Source: Pyramidobacter porci
Lineage (GTDB): Bacteria > Synergistota > Synergistia > Synergistales > Dethiosulfovibrionaceae
Assembly (NCBI RefSeq): GCF_009695745.1
Contig: NZ_VUNH01000002.1
Coordinates: 186,001 to 250,000 of the forward strand
DNA length: 64,000 bases
Reading direction: 5' to 3'
Part shown: positions 43,386 through 55,274 of the stretch, piece after piece
Layout of the letters: each line of letters opens with the position of its first letter
Position numbering within the stretch: position 1 is the first letter of the stretch
Notes under the pieces: model-generated
Seen by the model: only the letters and a program-made list of their open reading frames with translations
Database searches by the model: none
What the model was told of the DNA's origin: nothing
Position numbers and translations under genes: made by a program

Positions 43386-44000
43386 TTACCGCTCTCTGAC
43401 GGCGACGACCGTCTGCCCGGCCGTGACTTTCTGGCCGACTTTCGCCGTGCATTTCAGCGAAAGGGGAAGATAAACGTCGACTTTGCTGCCGAACTTGATC
43501 ATGCCGAAGCGCTGCGCCCGTTCGAGCCGGTCGCCTTTTTTCAGGCGGCAGACGATGCGGCGCGCGACCAGTCCGGCGATCTGGGTCAGCAGCACGGGGC
43601 CGTCTTCGGACGAGTACCCCACGTACATGCGTTCGTTCTCCAGCGACGCCTTGTCGGCGTTGGCGAACCATTTTTTGCCCGGGACGTATTCAAGGTATTC
43701 GATCGTTCCGGCCGAGGGCATGCGGTTCACGTGCACGCTGAAAACGTTCATAAAGATGCCGATCTTGAGCGCCTTGCCCGTGTAGGGGTGTTCGGTCTCG
43801 CAGATCTCGATCACTTCGCCGTCGGCGGGGCTGACCAGTCCCGCGCCTTCCGGGGTGCGCTCGGGGTCGCGGAAGAACCAGAACGCCAGCGCCGCCAGCG
43901 GCAGCATGACGATCAGCGTCCAGCGGCTCAGCCACGCCAGCAGCAAGGTGACTGCGGCGACGGCGCTCATGAAGAAATAGCCGTCGGGGGCGAATTTCAT
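43386..44000 (-). CDS. psd: Phosphatidylserine decarboxylase (short, archaeal-type Psd)
   Basis: The 204-residue membrane-anchored enzyme has two early hydrophobic helices and the SVHVNRMPSAG segment. The self-cleavage site is GMIKFGSKVDVY, where the Ser becomes the pyruvoyl cofactor (FGS corresponds to LGST in the large class). It converts phosphatidylserine to phosphatidylethanolamine. It lies 3 bases after gyrA and upstream of pssA, forming a gyrA-psd-pssA unit. Confidence 0.93.
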   Translation of the reverse strand: MKFAPDGYFFMSAVAAVTLLLAWLSRWTLIVMLPLAALAFWFFRDPERTPEGAGLVSPADGEVIEICETEHPYTGKALKIGIFMNVFSVHVNRMPSAGTIEYLEYVPGKKWFANADKASLENERMYVGYSSEDGPVLLTQIAGLVARRIVCRLKKGDRLERAQRFGMIKFGSKVDVYLPLSLKCTAKVGQKVTAGQTVVAVRER

Positions 44001-44003
44001 GCC

Positions 44004-46625
<2,622 letters not shown>

Positions 46626-46776
46626 GCCTGAACCTCCATTGACAGAAGCCGGGTACGCTTCTTTATTTCAAATCGCTCTCATGCTTTTAACCCAACCATT
46701 TTATCATCTTTGGCGGGGTTCTGCCCAATGATTTTAGATGGTTATATTTTGACGGAACCATTTTCTTCGCCCGCGG

Positions 46777-46785
46777 TGATATAAT
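46777..46785 (+). promoter_or_regulatory. Extended -10 promoter of the DUF554 gene
   Basis: TGATATAAT (46777-46785) is a perfect extended -10. It lies too close to an in-frame ATG at 46784, supporting a TTG start at 46817. Confidence 0.6.
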
Positions 46786-46816
46786 GCACGTACGTGTTTT
46801 TGAGGGAGGTTTTCTT

Positions 46817-47521
46817 TTGAACCTGTGGCAGACAATTCCCCTGTACGGATCGGTCGTAAACGTGCTGGCGGTCGTGGCCGGCAGTTTGGCGGGCTACGCG
46901 CTGCGCCGTCATGTCAATGAGGAGATCATGAGACTGCCGATGCAGTGCCTTGGCGTGTTTACCGTTTCCATCGGCATGGGCATGGCGCTGAAGACGCAGA
47001 ACCTGCTGATCGTGGTCTTCAGCCTCTGTGCCGGTTCGATCGTCGGCGGCCTGTTGGACATCGACGGCCGCATTGAACTCGCTGCCGGCAGAATACAAAA
47101 GCGTTTCAAGAGTTTGGATTCGAATTTTTCGCAGGGCGTCATGGCGGCCACGCTGATTTTTTGCGTCGGATCGATGGCCGTGCTCGGCTCTTTCGAAGAA
47201 GGACTGGGCGGCTATCCGGCGCTGCTGCTGACCAAGTCGATGATGGACGGCTTGATGTCGGTGGCGCTGGCGGCGTCGCTGGGGCTCAGCGTCGCTTTTT
47301 CGGCCGTGCCCGTGTTCGTCTATCAGGGCACGCTGACGTTGGCCGCGCGCTTCATCCAGCCGCTCATGACCGAAGCGGCGGCACGCGAGATGACGGCGGC
47401 CGGCGGCGTCATGCTCATCGGCGTCGGCCTGTCGATCCTCGGCCTGGTCAAGATGAAGCTGATGAACGCTCTGCCGGCCCTCGTCGTCGCCGTGGCGCTG
47501 GCGCGGATCTTTCTGAGGTAG
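46817..47521 (+). CDS. DUF554 membrane protein
   Basis: The 234-residue protein has about seven membrane helices. It fits DUF554: GSVVNVLAVVAGSLAGYAL at the N-terminus, GSIVGGLLDIDGRIE, SQGVMAATLIFCVGSMAVLGS and a late GGVMLIGVGLSILGL helix. The family may be a transporter but has no assigned substrate to my knowledge. The TTG start at 46817 is seven bases after GGGAGG; the ATG at 46784 falls on the promoter. Confidence 0.85.
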   Translation: MNLWQTIPLYGSVVNVLAVVAGSLAGYALRRHVNEEIMRLPMQCLGVFTVSIGMGMALKTQNLLIVVFSLCAGSIVGGLLDIDGRIELAAGRIQKRFKSLDSNFSQGVMAATLIFCVGSMAVLGSFEEGLGGYPALLLTKSMMDGLMSVALAASLGLSVAFSAVPVFVYQGTLTLAARFIQPLMTEAAAREMTAAGGVMLIGVGLSILGLVKMKLMNALPALVVAVALARIFLR

Positions 47522-47578
47522 CGGCAACCTTTTTCCGGGCAAGGAAAAAGTCCATTTCCGCAGTCTGTTTGACGGCTG

Positions 47579-47587
47579 TGTTACAAT
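47579..47587 (+). promoter_or_regulatory. Extended -10 promoter of the DUF2156 gene
   Basis: TGTTACAAT matches an extended -10, about 55 bases before the GTG start. Confidence 0.45.
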
Positions 47588-47641
47588 GAGCGTGTAATTT
47601 GACGGGTTATATATTGAATGAAAATTCGGAGGCGTTTTTCA

Positions 47642-48529
47642 GTGAACGAAGTTTATAGACCTTTGGACGTGTCTCAATACGGCAAGTACAGGGAATTTTG
47701 GTTGCGATGCGACGAATATTCGTCGGACATGAGTTTTGTGATCCTCTGGGCGTGGCAGGATTTCTTCGGCTACGAGGCGAGTTGGGAGCCCGAACTGATC
47801 TGGCTGCGCCAGACCAAGCCCGATCTGAAATGGCTGGCTCCCGTGGGCGACTGGCGCCGCGCCGACTGGGCCGAACAGCTGCGGGCGCACGTGGGCGACG
47901 AGGCCGATTTCATCGACGTGCCCAGATCGCTCGTCAGGATATGGCAGGAACAGCTGGGCGCGAAGATCGCGGCCGTGGACGACCGCGACAGCTACGAGTA
48001 CCTCTACAACGTCGAAGAACTGGCGACGCTGGCCGGCAACAAGCACATGAAGCGCCGCAACCGCGTCAACAAGTTCCGCCGCGAGTTCAACGCCCAGTAC
48101 AAGACGCTGACGCCGGAGATGACCGAGGAAATCAAAAATCTGCAAAGATCCTGGACTCACGACGAGAACGAGTTCATGACCAAGATGCTGACCGCCGAGG
48201 GCGAAGGCATCCTGCGCGTGCTCGATCATTGGCCGGAGATGGGGCTGATCGGCGGCGCCGTCGAGCTGGACGGCCGGCTGATCGCCTACACGCTGGCCGA
48301 ACCGGTCACGCCCGAGCTGATCATGATCCATTACGAAAAAGGCCTGCCCGACTACCACGAAGTCTATCAGGTCATCAACAAGGATTTCCTGTTCCACGAC
48401 GCCCGCAGCTACAAGATCGCCAACCGCGAGGAAGACATGGGCGATCCCGGCCTGCGCCACGCCAAGCTGGCCTATCTGCCCTGCGGCTACGTGGAGAAAT
48501 GCAACGTCCACTGGAACGCCAACGCCTGA
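47642..48529 (+). CDS. DUF2156 (LPG-synthase C-terminal-like) protein
   Basis: The 295-residue protein is a stand-alone copy of the GNAT-like double domain found at the C-terminus of lysyl-phosphatidylglycerol synthases. Landmarks are FVILWAWQDFFGYEA early, KHMKRRNRVNKFRREF in the middle and REEDMGDPGLRHAKLAYLP near the end. No membrane segment is present. It may transfer an aminoacyl or acyl group, but the substrate is unknown. GTG at 47642, nine bases after GGAGG, is preferred to an ATG at 47618 that lacks a ribosome site. Confidence 0.82.
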   Translation: MNEVYRPLDVSQYGKYREFWLRCDEYSSDMSFVILWAWQDFFGYEASWEPELIWLRQTKPDLKWLAPVGDWRRADWAEQLRAHVGDEADFIDVPRSLVRIWQEQLGAKIAAVDDRDSYEYLYNVEELATLAGNKHMKRRNRVNKFRREFNAQYKTLTPEMTEEIKNLQRSWTHDENEFMTKMLTAEGEGILRVLDHWPEMGLIGGAVELDGRLIAYTLAEPVTPELIMIHYEKGLPDYHEVYQVINKDFLFHDARSYKIANREEDMGDPGLRHAKLAYLPCGYVEKCNVHWNANA

Positions 48530-48534
48530 GCGAT

Positions 48535-48587
48535 AAAAAACCGTCCCGAAGATCTCACGCAAGCTGAGACTTTCGGGACGGTTTTTT
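48535..48587. terminator. Bidirectional terminator before the sirtuin gene
   Basis: AAAAAACCGTCCCGAAg pairs with cTTTCGGGACGGTTTTTT, giving T tracts on both strands between convergent genes. Confidence 0.9.
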
Positions 48588-48626
48588 GGTGATTGGTGAG
48601 AAAACACAGGAGTTGGGGCGGAAGAT

Positions 48627-49385
48627 TTATCGCACGTTTTTGAGCTCTGTCTCGACGGCGCGGAAGAAGGCGTCGAGGTCGGCGTCGACGCGCAGGGTGA
48701 TGCGCGACGGCGGCAGATAGTCGGCGGACACTTCGCCGCGGTTGACGACCACGATTTTGCCGCGGCAGAGCCGGGGCAGGAACGCCGCCGGCACGACGTT
48801 GAGCGACGAGCCGAGCACGAAGAGCAGCTCGGCGCGCGAGCAGAGCCGCTCGCATTCCGTCAGGTATTTGACGCTCTCGCCGAAGAAGACGATGTCGGGC
48901 TTGATCACGCCGCCGCAATGGCAGATCGGCACGTCGGCCGTCTCGAGCATTGTGTTGACGGCGTCGTAGCCGTAATATCCGCCGCATGTGGTGCAGTGGG
49001 CGCGGCGGATCGTGCCGTGGATCTGGTAGATCGTTTTCGACCCGGCGGCCTCGTGCAGGCCGTCGAAATTCTGCGTGACGATGCCGCTCAATCGGCCCTC
49101 GGCTTCGAGACGGGCGAGGAATTTGTGCGTAAAAGTCGGCTCGATGCGGGCCAGCATGCGCTCGCATTCGCGGTGAAAACGATAGTAATACGACGGATCG
49201 CGTTCGAAGTAATTGATGTCGAAGAGTTTGTCGGCTTCCACGTCGGCCCGCCGGTAAATTCCCTGCGGCCCGCGGAAGTCGGGGATCCCCGCCGCGGTCG
49301 ACAGCCCCGCGCCGCTGACAACGGCCGTGTCGCGGGAGTCGAGGATCATTTCGGCGCAGCGGCGCGCCTGTTCCTGCAACGTCAT
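48627..49385 (-). CDS. Sir2-family NAD-dependent protein deacylase
   Basis: The 252-residue sirtuin shows the NAD-binding GAGLSTAAGIPDFRG, TQNFDGLHEAAG with the catalytic His region, a zinc ribbon (CTTCGGYY...CHCGG) and IKPDIVFFGE. It removes acetyl or longer acyl groups from lysines using NAD. The frame runs upstream to 49586, but the ATG at 49385 sits after AAGGGTG, and the upstream part overlaps the GIY-YIG gene. It is the last gene of a unit with the GIY-YIG and MFS genes. Confidence 0.92.
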   Translation of the reverse strand: MTLQEQARRCAEMILDSRDTAVVSGAGLSTAAGIPDFRGPQGIYRRADVEADKLFDINYFERDPSYYYRFHRECERMLARIEPTFTHKFLARLEAEGRLSGIVTQNFDGLHEAAGSKTIYQIHGTIRRAHCTTCGGYYGYDAVNTMLETADVPICHCGGVIKPDIVFFGESVKYLTECERLCSRAELLFVLGSSLNVVPAAFLPRLCRGKIVVVNRGEVSADYLPPSRITLRVDADLDAFFRAVETELKNVR

Positions 49386-49390
49386 GACGA

Positions 49391-49744
49391 TCACCCTTTC
49401 GAAATGTTTTCGGCCGCGGCGGAAGCGCGGTTTTTCCGCGCCCTTTCCGCCTTCGGCAGCCGCGCTGAGGGAAGCCTTTTTCCCTCCGGCAGCGAAATCT
49501 TTCCGGCGATCAGCGCCAGCTTTTCTTCCCGCGTCAGGCGCTTGACGCGACATTCGGCGCTCATGGCCGCGCTTTTGTCCGGCCATTGCCAGAGGGCGAT
49601 CATGCGCACGGGGCGGCGCGGGCGCGTGTACGCGCCGCCCCGGCCGGCGTTGTGAGCGGCCAGGCGCTTATGGGGATCGACGGTGGAGCCGCTGTACAGC
49701 GTGCCGTCGGCGCAGCGGAGGATGTAATTGTAATAATCCGGCAT
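49391..49744 (-). CDS. GIY-YIG nuclease-domain protein (UPF0213 type)
   Basis: The 117-residue protein has the GIY-YIG fold at the N-terminus (YNYILRCADGTLYSGST), then KRLAAHNAGRGGAYTRPRRP, as in UPF0213/YhbQ proteins. The C-terminal 40 residues are basic and low in complexity. Function is unclear; DNA or RNA cleavage is possible. It lies 5 bases after the MFS gene and 5 bases before the sirtuin gene in one operon. Confidence 0.85.
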   Translation of the reverse strand: MPDYYNYILRCADGTLYSGSTVDPHKRLAAHNAGRGGAYTRPRRPVRMIALWQWPDKSAAMSAECRVKRLTREEKLALIAGKISLPEGKRLPSARLPKAERARKNRASAAAENISKG

Positions 49745-49748
49745 TTTC

Positions 49749-50981
49749 TCACTGCGCGGCGACGCGGGCGCGTCCCTTGTCCACGTCCACGCCCGCGAGG
49801 ATCGCCATGCCGGCGATGAAGTTCAGCGCGATCACGCCCACGGCCAGACGCAGCGAACCCGTCGCTTGGGCGACGAAGCCGCACAGCGCCGGGCCGACGA
49901 TGCCGGCGAATTTGCTGGAGACGTTGTAGAGGCCGAAGAAATGACCGCTGCGTCCGGCGGGCAGCATCGAGGCGTAGATCGAGCGGCTGATGGCCTGCGA
50001 TCCGCCCTGCACCATGCCGACGGCGACGGCCATCAGCCAGAAATGCCAGTTCTGCGTGATGAACATGGCACCGACGGCGACGATCGCGTACCAGGAGAGC
50101 GCGATCATGACGGCGCGCTTGCTGCCGGATTTTTCCGCCAGACGGGCGAAAACGAGCGCGAAGGGCACGCCGACGAACTGCGTCGCCAGCATGGCGCCGA
50201 CGAGATGATTCTGCGAGATACCCAGGCCGGCGCCGAACACGGCGGCCATGCGGACGATGGTGCCGATGCCGTCGTTGTAGAGCCAGAACGACACCATGAA
50301 GCGCAGCGCCTCGGGGTACTGCTTCAGCTCCGTCCAGCTGTGCGCCAGCGCGCGCAGCGTTTGTCCCAACCCCGAGGGCGCGTTGCCGGCGGCCGGCGGC
50401 TCGGGCACCCAGGCCGCGAGCACGGCCGCGGCGGCGGACCACCAGAGCGCGACCGAGAGGAACGACATCTTCACGCCCGGCTCGCCGAAGCGGGCGATCA
50501 GGAGCATGTCGAGGGCCAGCAGCACGCCGCCGCCGAGATAGCCGACGCCGTAGCCGAGCGTGGAAACGCGGTCCATCGCGCCCGGCGGCGCGACGAACGT
50601 GAGCAGCGCGTCGTAACACACCGACGCCACCGAGAGGCCGACCGTGCCCAGCACCATGCAGGAGAGCGTGTACAGCCACGTCCCCCGCCCCGAGAGGCAC
50701 AGCGCGGCCGAGGCGGCGATGCCGAGCGCGGCGAAAGCCAGCAGGAATTTTTTCTTCAGCGGCCGGCCGTCGACATACGTGCCCACGACGGGCGTGAGCA
50801 GGGCCGAAAGGAGCAGCGCGATCGAAGAAGCGTAGCCCCATGACGACAGCGCCCACTTGCCGCCCGCGGCGACGACGTTCTGATAATAGACGGGCAGCAC
50901 CACGGCCATGACGACGGTGGCGAAGGCGCAGTGTCCGGTGTCGTAAAGGCACCAGGCGAAGACGGAACGGTTTGCGAACAT
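49749..50981 (-). CDS. MFS transporter, UMF1/Atg22-like
   Basis: The 410-residue protein has 11-12 membrane helices. The N-terminal [24 protein letters not shown] is characteristic of the UMF1 (Atg22-like) branch of the major facilitator superfamily. It also has the MFS loop [11 protein letters not shown] and a late [17 protein letters not shown]. The substrate is unknown; yeast Atg22 exports amino acids. GAGGTG precedes the ATG, and this gene heads the operon. Confidence 0.82.
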   Translation of the reverse strand: MFANRSVFAWCLYDTGHCAFATVVMAVVLPVYYQNVVAAGGKWALSSWGYASSIALLLSALLTPVVGTYVDGRPLKKKFLLAFAALGIAASAALCLSGRGTWLYTLSCMVLGTVGLSVASVCYDALLTFVAPPGAMDRVSTLGYGVGYLGGGVLLALDMLLIARFGEPGVKMSFLSVALWWSAAAAVLAAWVPEPPAAGNAPSGLGQTLRALAHSWTELKQYPEALRFMVSFWLYNDGIGTIVRMAAVFGAGLGISQNHLVGAMLATQFVGVPFALVFARLAEKSGSKRAVMIALSWYAIVAVGAMFITQNWHFWLMAVAVGMVQGGSQAISRSIYASMLPAGRSGHFFGLYNVSSKFAGIVGPALCGFVAQATGSLRLAVGVIALNFIAGMAILAGVDVDKGRARVAAQ

Positions 50982-51057
50982 ACGATTTTCACCTCAAAAA
51001 TTTGCGGCGAAGGGACGGCTCCGGAAATTTGCGTTCCGGCGCGGAAATTTCTTCGCG

Positions 51058-51087
51058 CTGTCAATTCCCGTGGAACTGCTTTATAAT
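51058..51087 (+). promoter_or_regulatory. Promoter of the dCMP deaminase-MBL operon
   Basis: CTGTCA (51058-51063) and TATAAT (51082-51087) are separated by 18 bases, about 100 bases ahead of the first start codon. Confidence 0.55.
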
Positions 51088-51185
51088 AAACCATAGCGCC
51101 GCGCAGTTCAAACGATAAAAAGCCGGCGCGGAAAAGTTTTTCGCGAAAATTTCCCGCGGTTTTCGTAAAGGAGCGATCATCGGAA

Positions 51186-51728
51186 ATGTCTTATCAGCGT
51201 CCCGACTGGGAAAGTTACTTCATGACCCTCGCGCTGGTCGCCGCGACGAGAAGCACCTGCCTGCGCCGTCAGGTCGGCGCCGTGATCGTCAGGGACGGGC
51301 AGATCATCAGCACGGGCTACAACGGCGCGCCCAAAGGCACGCCGCACTGTTTCGAGACGGGGTGCCTGCGCACCAAACTGGGCATCCCCTCGGGAGAACG
51401 GCACGAGATCTGCCGCGGCTCGCACGCCGAGCTGAACGCCATCGCCCAGGCGGCGTCGGTCGGCGTTTCCACGGCCGGCGCTTCGCTGTACTGCACCCAT
51501 TCGCCCTGTTCCTTCTGCACCAAGGCGGTCATCAACGCCGGCATCCGCCGCGTCGTCTATCTTTATTCCTATCCCGACGAACTGGCGGAGAATCTGCGCC
51601 GCGAAGCGGGACTCGCCGCCGAACACTTTCCGCCCGAACGCCTCGGCTGCATCGCGGACTGCCTCGACCGGGCGCGTCTCAGCCTCGGCGACCGAAACGC
51701 TGCAAAGGAGGGCTGCTCATGCTGCTGA
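51186..51728 (+). CDS. Deoxycytidylate deaminase (ComEB-like)
   Basis: The 180-residue zinc enzyme has HAELNAI (zinc His and catalytic Glu) and CTHSPCSFC (two zinc Cys), plus the dCMP-type insert region GERHEICRGSH. It turns dCMP into dUMP for dTTP synthesis. ComEB-like proteins in competent bacteria share this fold. It overlaps the following MBL gene by 10 bases, an unusual partnership. It ends in CSCC, two extra Cys pairs of unknown role. Confidence 0.9.
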   Translation: MSYQRPDWESYFMTLALVAATRSTCLRRQVGAVIVRDGQIISTGYNGAPKGTPHCFETGCLRTKLGIPSGERHEICRGSHAELNAIAQAASVGVSTAGASLYCTHSPCSFCTKAVINAGIRRVVYLYSYPDELAENLRREAGLAAEHFPPERLGCIADCLDRARLSLGDRNAAKEGCSCC

Positions 51729-53503
51729 AATTCTGCGGCGCCGCCAAAGAAGTGACCGGCTCCAACTATCTGCTCGAAGCCGGCGGACATCGTTTCCTCG
51801 TGGACTGCGGCATGCATCAGGGCGAACGGGAAGAGGCCAACGTCGATCCGTTCCCCTACGCCGCCGGCTCGATCGACGCGGTGCTGCTGACGCACGCGCA
51901 CATCGACCACTCCGGCCGCATTCCCAAGCTGGTCAAGGAAGGCTTTCGCGGCAAAATTTACGCGACGCTGCCGACCATCGAACTGACCGAGATCCTCTGG
52001 GACGACTCGGTGCGCCTCATGCGCGAGGACGCCGAATGGCAGAGCGCCAAAAACGCCCGCCGCGGCCTGCCGCCGGCGGAGCCCATCTACGGCCAGGAAG
52101 AGGCCGACGCCGCCAAAAAACTGTTCACGCCCGTCAATTACGACTCGCGCCTCGAGATCCTCCCCGGCGTGTCGGCCCGCTTCCGCGACGCCGGGCACAT
52201 CCTCGGCAGCGCCATTTTGGAAATCCTCATCGAGGAAGAAGGGCGCATCGTGCGCATCGTCTTCTCCGGCGACCTCGGCCCCATGCAGACCGTCATGGGA
52301 CGCGCGCCCGCGGAGATCACCGACGCGGATTACGTCGTCATCGAGTCCACTTACGGCAATCGCGAGCACAAAGACAATCAGCAGACTCGCGACGAATTCC
52401 AGACGCTGATGAAGGACATCTTCGCCAAAAAGAAAGGCAAGGTGTTCATCCCCACCTTCGTCGTCGACCGAGCCCAGCGCATCATGTACGAGTTGGAACT
52501 GCTGCGCGGCCAGGGGGTGGGCGCCGGAATGCCGGTGTTCTTCGACTCGCCGATGGGCGTCAAAGTGAGCAAACTTTACGAGAGCCATCTCGACCTGCTG
52601 TCGCAGGAGATCCAGACCTACCGCCGCGACGGCGGCAATCCCTTCTCCAGCGAGGACATCCAGTACGTTTCCACGCGCGAGGAATCGCAGGCCGTCAATA
52701 ACCGCGACTTCGGCGTGGTCATGGCCGGCAGCGGCATGTGCAACGGCGGGCGCATCGTCCACCACCTCAAAAACGGCATCTGGAACCCCGACAACCACGT
52801 CGTCTTCGTCGGGTATCAGGCGCACGGCACGCTGGGGCGCCGCATCGTCGACCGCGCCAAGACCGTGCGCATCGCCGGCGAAGCCGTCAACGTCAACGCG
52901 CAGATCCACACCATCGGCGGCTTCTCGGCCCACGCCGACCGCACCGACCTGCTCGGCTGGGCCGAGCGCTTCCGTCCCACCATGCCGAAGTTCTTCGTCA
53001 CCCACGGCGAAGCCGAAGCTGCCGAGAGCCTGGCCGAGGCGCTGAAAACGCGCGGCTTCGAGGCCCTGGTGCCCGAACTCGAACAGGAAGTGGCGCTCGT
53101 GCCTCGCGAAGCCGGGCAGAAGCTCAGCGAAGCGATCGCCGACGCCAAAGCCGCGCCGCTTCCCGAGAAGATCGCCGAGACCGAGACGCCCGCCGACCCC
53201 GGCGGCGCGGCCGTTACCGGAGAAAAAGGCGTGCCTGCCGCAAAAAGCGAAGCGGCGGCTTCGAGCTCCGCCGTGGAAAAGCCGCTGACGAAAGAGCAGA
53301 AGAAAACAGCCGAGAAAAAGGCGCGCCGCGCCAACCGCCGCGCCGTGAAAGCCCTCGAAGACATCGGCGACCAGATGCGCGAGATCTACGAAAAGGCCGG
53401 CAGCGGCGAACTTGCGGCCGAATCGCAGCCCCTGCTCGACGCCGTCGCCGTGCTGCTCGACTCGGTCATCGCCCAGTCGGGCAGGAACGCGGCGAAGAAT
53501 TAG
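51719..53503 (+). CDS. MBL-fold beta-CASP nuclease with basic C-terminal extension
   Basis: The 594-residue protein has the metallo-beta-lactamase motif HAHIDHSGRIPKL, the beta-CASP region with GMCNGGRIVHHLKNG, and HADRTDLLGW, as in RNase J/CPSF73-related and YSH1-type exonucleases that process RNA. After about residue 460 there is a roughly 130-residue Ala/Lys/Glu-rich extension, absent from ordinary members of about 450 residues. The ATG is seven bases after GGAGG. It is coupled to the dCMP deaminase by a 10-base overlap. Confidence 0.88.
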   Translation: MLLKFCGAAKEVTGSNYLLEAGGHRFLVDCGMHQGEREEANVDPFPYAAGSIDAVLLTHAHIDHSGRIPKLVKEGFRGKIYATLPTIELTEILWDDSVRLMREDAEWQSAKNARRGLPPAEPIYGQEEADAAKKLFTPVNYDSRLEILPGVSARFRDAGHILGSAILEILIEEEGRIVRIVFSGDLGPMQTVMGRAPAEITDADYVVIESTYGNREHKDNQQTRDEFQTLMKDIFAKKKGKVFIPTFVVDRAQRIMYELELLRGQGVGAGMPVFFDSPMGVKVSKLYESHLDLLSQEIQTYRRDGGNPFSSEDIQYVSTREESQAVNNRDFGVVMAGSGMCNGGRIVHHLKNGIWNPDNHVVFVGYQAHGTLGRRIVDRAKTVRIAGEAVNVNAQIHTIGGFSAHADRTDLLGWAERFRPTMPKFFVTHGEAEAAESLAEALKTRGFEALVPELEQEVALVPREAGQKLSEAIADAKAAPLPEKIAETETPADPGGAAVTGEKGVPAAKSEAAASSSAVEKPLTKEQKKTAEKKARRANRRAVKALEDIGDQMREIYEKAGSGELAAESQPLLDAVAVLLDSVIAQSGRNAAKN

Positions 53504-53519
53504 AAAATTGCATTGTCGT

Positions 53520-53528
53520 CTGCTATAA
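53520..53528 (+). promoter_or_regulatory. Extended -10 promoter of the 5'-nucleotidase gene
   Basis: TGCTATAAT at 53520-53528 is a perfect extended -10; a weak TTAGAA lies 18 bases upstream of the TATAAT. Confidence 0.5.
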
Positions 53529-53603
53529 TCTGAACGAAATTTCAAACAGGGCGCGGCGAGTCTTCGCCTGAAAAATCTCTGGTGTGAGAAAGGAACGGAT
53601 ACG

Positions 53604-55274
53604 ATGGAAAAGTCGCGGAAGTATTTGTTCGGCGGTTTGGCGGCGCTGACGGCCGCCTTCGTGCTGTTGCTCGTGGTCGGACGCACCCAGAACGTCAAGG
53701 TCAAGGCGGAGTCGCAGGACGCCGTCGTGCTCTACACGAACGACGTTCACTGCGGCATCGACGGCTACTCGAAGCTGGCGGCCTATCGCCGGCAGATGAT
53801 CGAGGCCGGTTACGAGACGGCCGTCGTCGACGCCGGCGATTTCATCCAGGGCGAGATGACCGGCTCTCTGACCAAGGGGGCCGACATCGTTGCGCTGATG
53901 AACGCCGTCCCCTACGATCTGGCGGTGCCGGGCAATCATGAGTTCGACTACGGAACGGCGAACTTTCTCGCGCTCGTGCAGAAGTCGGCCACGTTCCCCG
54001 TGCTGAGCGCCAACTTCGAGGACCTGCGCACGCACAAGCCGGTGCTGCCGCCCTACAAGATCCTGACGCTGGGCGGTCGTCAGGTTGCTTTTGTCGGCGT
54101 CTGCACGCCCTCGACCTACACCTCGTCGACGCCCAAATACTTTGAAGACGAAAAAGGCCGGCAGATCTACGGCTTCGGCGAAAAGGACTTCGTCGCCAAA
54201 GTTCAGGCGGCCGTGGATCGCGCGCGCCAAGAGGGCGCCGAGATCGTCGTCCTGCTGGCGCACCTCGGCATCAACGGCATCAACGAAGGCTGGCGCTCCA
54301 TCGACGTGATCGCCCGGACCCGCGGCATCGACGCCGTAATCGACGGCCATTCCCACGAGGCTTTCGCCGGCGAAATCTACAAGAATGCCGACGGCAAGGA
54401 CGTGCATTACAGCCAGACCGGCAGCAAGTTCATGTTCTTCGGCGCCATGACGCTGGCCAAAGACGGCTCCATCCGCACCGAGCTGATCCACCCCGGCGAC
54501 GTCGACGAGAAAAAGAGCGAGGCTTCGCAGAAAGCGTACGCCGACGTGCAGCCCCTGATCGACCGATGCCACGAAAAGGTCGCTTATCTGAACGAAAAGC
54601 TCGGCGTCGCCGAAGTGCCGCTGGCGATCGACGACCCTCGCACCGGCAGGCGCCGCGTGCGTATGGGCGAGTGCAACATGGGAGATTTCGTGGCCGACGC
54701 CTACCGCGCCGTGCTTGGCGCCCAAATCGCCGTCGTCAACGGCGGCGGTGTGCGCGCTTCCGTCGGCGGCCCCGACGTGACCCGTCTTGACCTGATGAAC
54801 GTCAACCCCTGGAACAATCCCACCTGCGTCGTCGAGCTGCCGGGACAGACGCTGCTCGACCTGCTCGAGTTCAGCTGCCGCCACCTGCCCGATGAGGAAA
54901 ACGGCGGATTCTTGCAGGTTTCCGGTATAAGTTTCGAGGTCGATCCGTCCTTGAAGAGCCCCGTCAAAATTGACGGCAAGGGCGTCTTCGCGGGCGTCGA
55001 CGAGACGATGCCGCGCCGCGTGCGCAACGCGCGCGTGGACGGCGAACTGCTGCGCCCCGAGGCCGCTTACGCCGTAGCCAGCTCGAAATACGTGCTGCTC
55101 GAAGGCGGCGACGGCAACGGCGCGCTTGCGGGCGCCAAAGTTCTGAAGGCCGACGGCTTGCCTAGCGACGCCGAGTGCCTGATCAAATACTTCACGGAAA
55201 ATCTGCGCGGCACAGTGAAGATGGAGAAGTACGGCAATCCGCTCGGCAGCGGCCGGATCACGATCGCCGAATAA
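53604..55274 (+). CDS. UshA-like 5'-nucleotidase/metallophosphatase
   Basis: The 556-residue exported enzyme has an N-terminal hydrophobic helix (about 8-25; signal or anchor). The metallophosphatase domain holds YTNDVHCG, VDAGDFIQG, GNHEFDYG and HLG...HSHEAF, the metal ligand set. The 5_nucleotid_C domain has NGGGVRASVGGPDVT and a late GGDGNG. It dephosphorylates nucleotides in the periplasm. It is a single gene, shortly after the deaminase/MBL operon. Confidence 0.92.
   Translation: MEKSRKYLFGGLAALTAAFVLLLVVGRTQNVKVKAESQDAVVLYTNDVHCGIDGYSKLAAYRRQMIEAGYETAVVDAGDFIQGEMTGSLTKGADIVALMNAVPYDLAVPGNHEFDYGTANFLALVQKSATFPVLSANFEDLRTHKPVLPPYKILTLGGRQVAFVGVCTPSTYTSSTPKYFEDEKGRQIYGFGEKDFVAKVQAAVDRARQEGAEIVVLLAHLGINGINEGWRSIDVIARTRGIDAVIDGHSHEAFAGEIYKNADGKDVHYSQTGSKFMFFGAMTLAKDGSIRTELIHPGDVDEKKSEASQKAYADVQPLIDRCHEKVAYLNEKLGVAEVPLAIDDPRTGRRRVRMGECNMGDFVADAYRAVLGAQIAVVNGGGVRASVGGPDVTRLDLMNVNPWNNPTCVVELPGQTLLDLLEFSCRHLPDEENGGFLQVSGISFEVDPSLKSPVKIDGKGVFAGVDETMPRRVRNARVDGELLRPEAAYAVASSKYVLLEGGDGNGALAGAKVLKADGLPSDAECLIKYFTENLRGTVKMEKYGNPLGSGRITIAE

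Noticed and set aside
46749-46785. TTGACG at 46749 as the -35 of the DUF554 promoter
   Set aside because: The spacer to TATAAT would be 25 bases; the extended -10 alone is the better explanation.
46784-46786. ATG at 46784 as the start of the DUF554 gene
   Set aside because: It overlaps the -10 box, so it would be upstream of the transcript start; the TTG at 46817 has a strong ribosome site.
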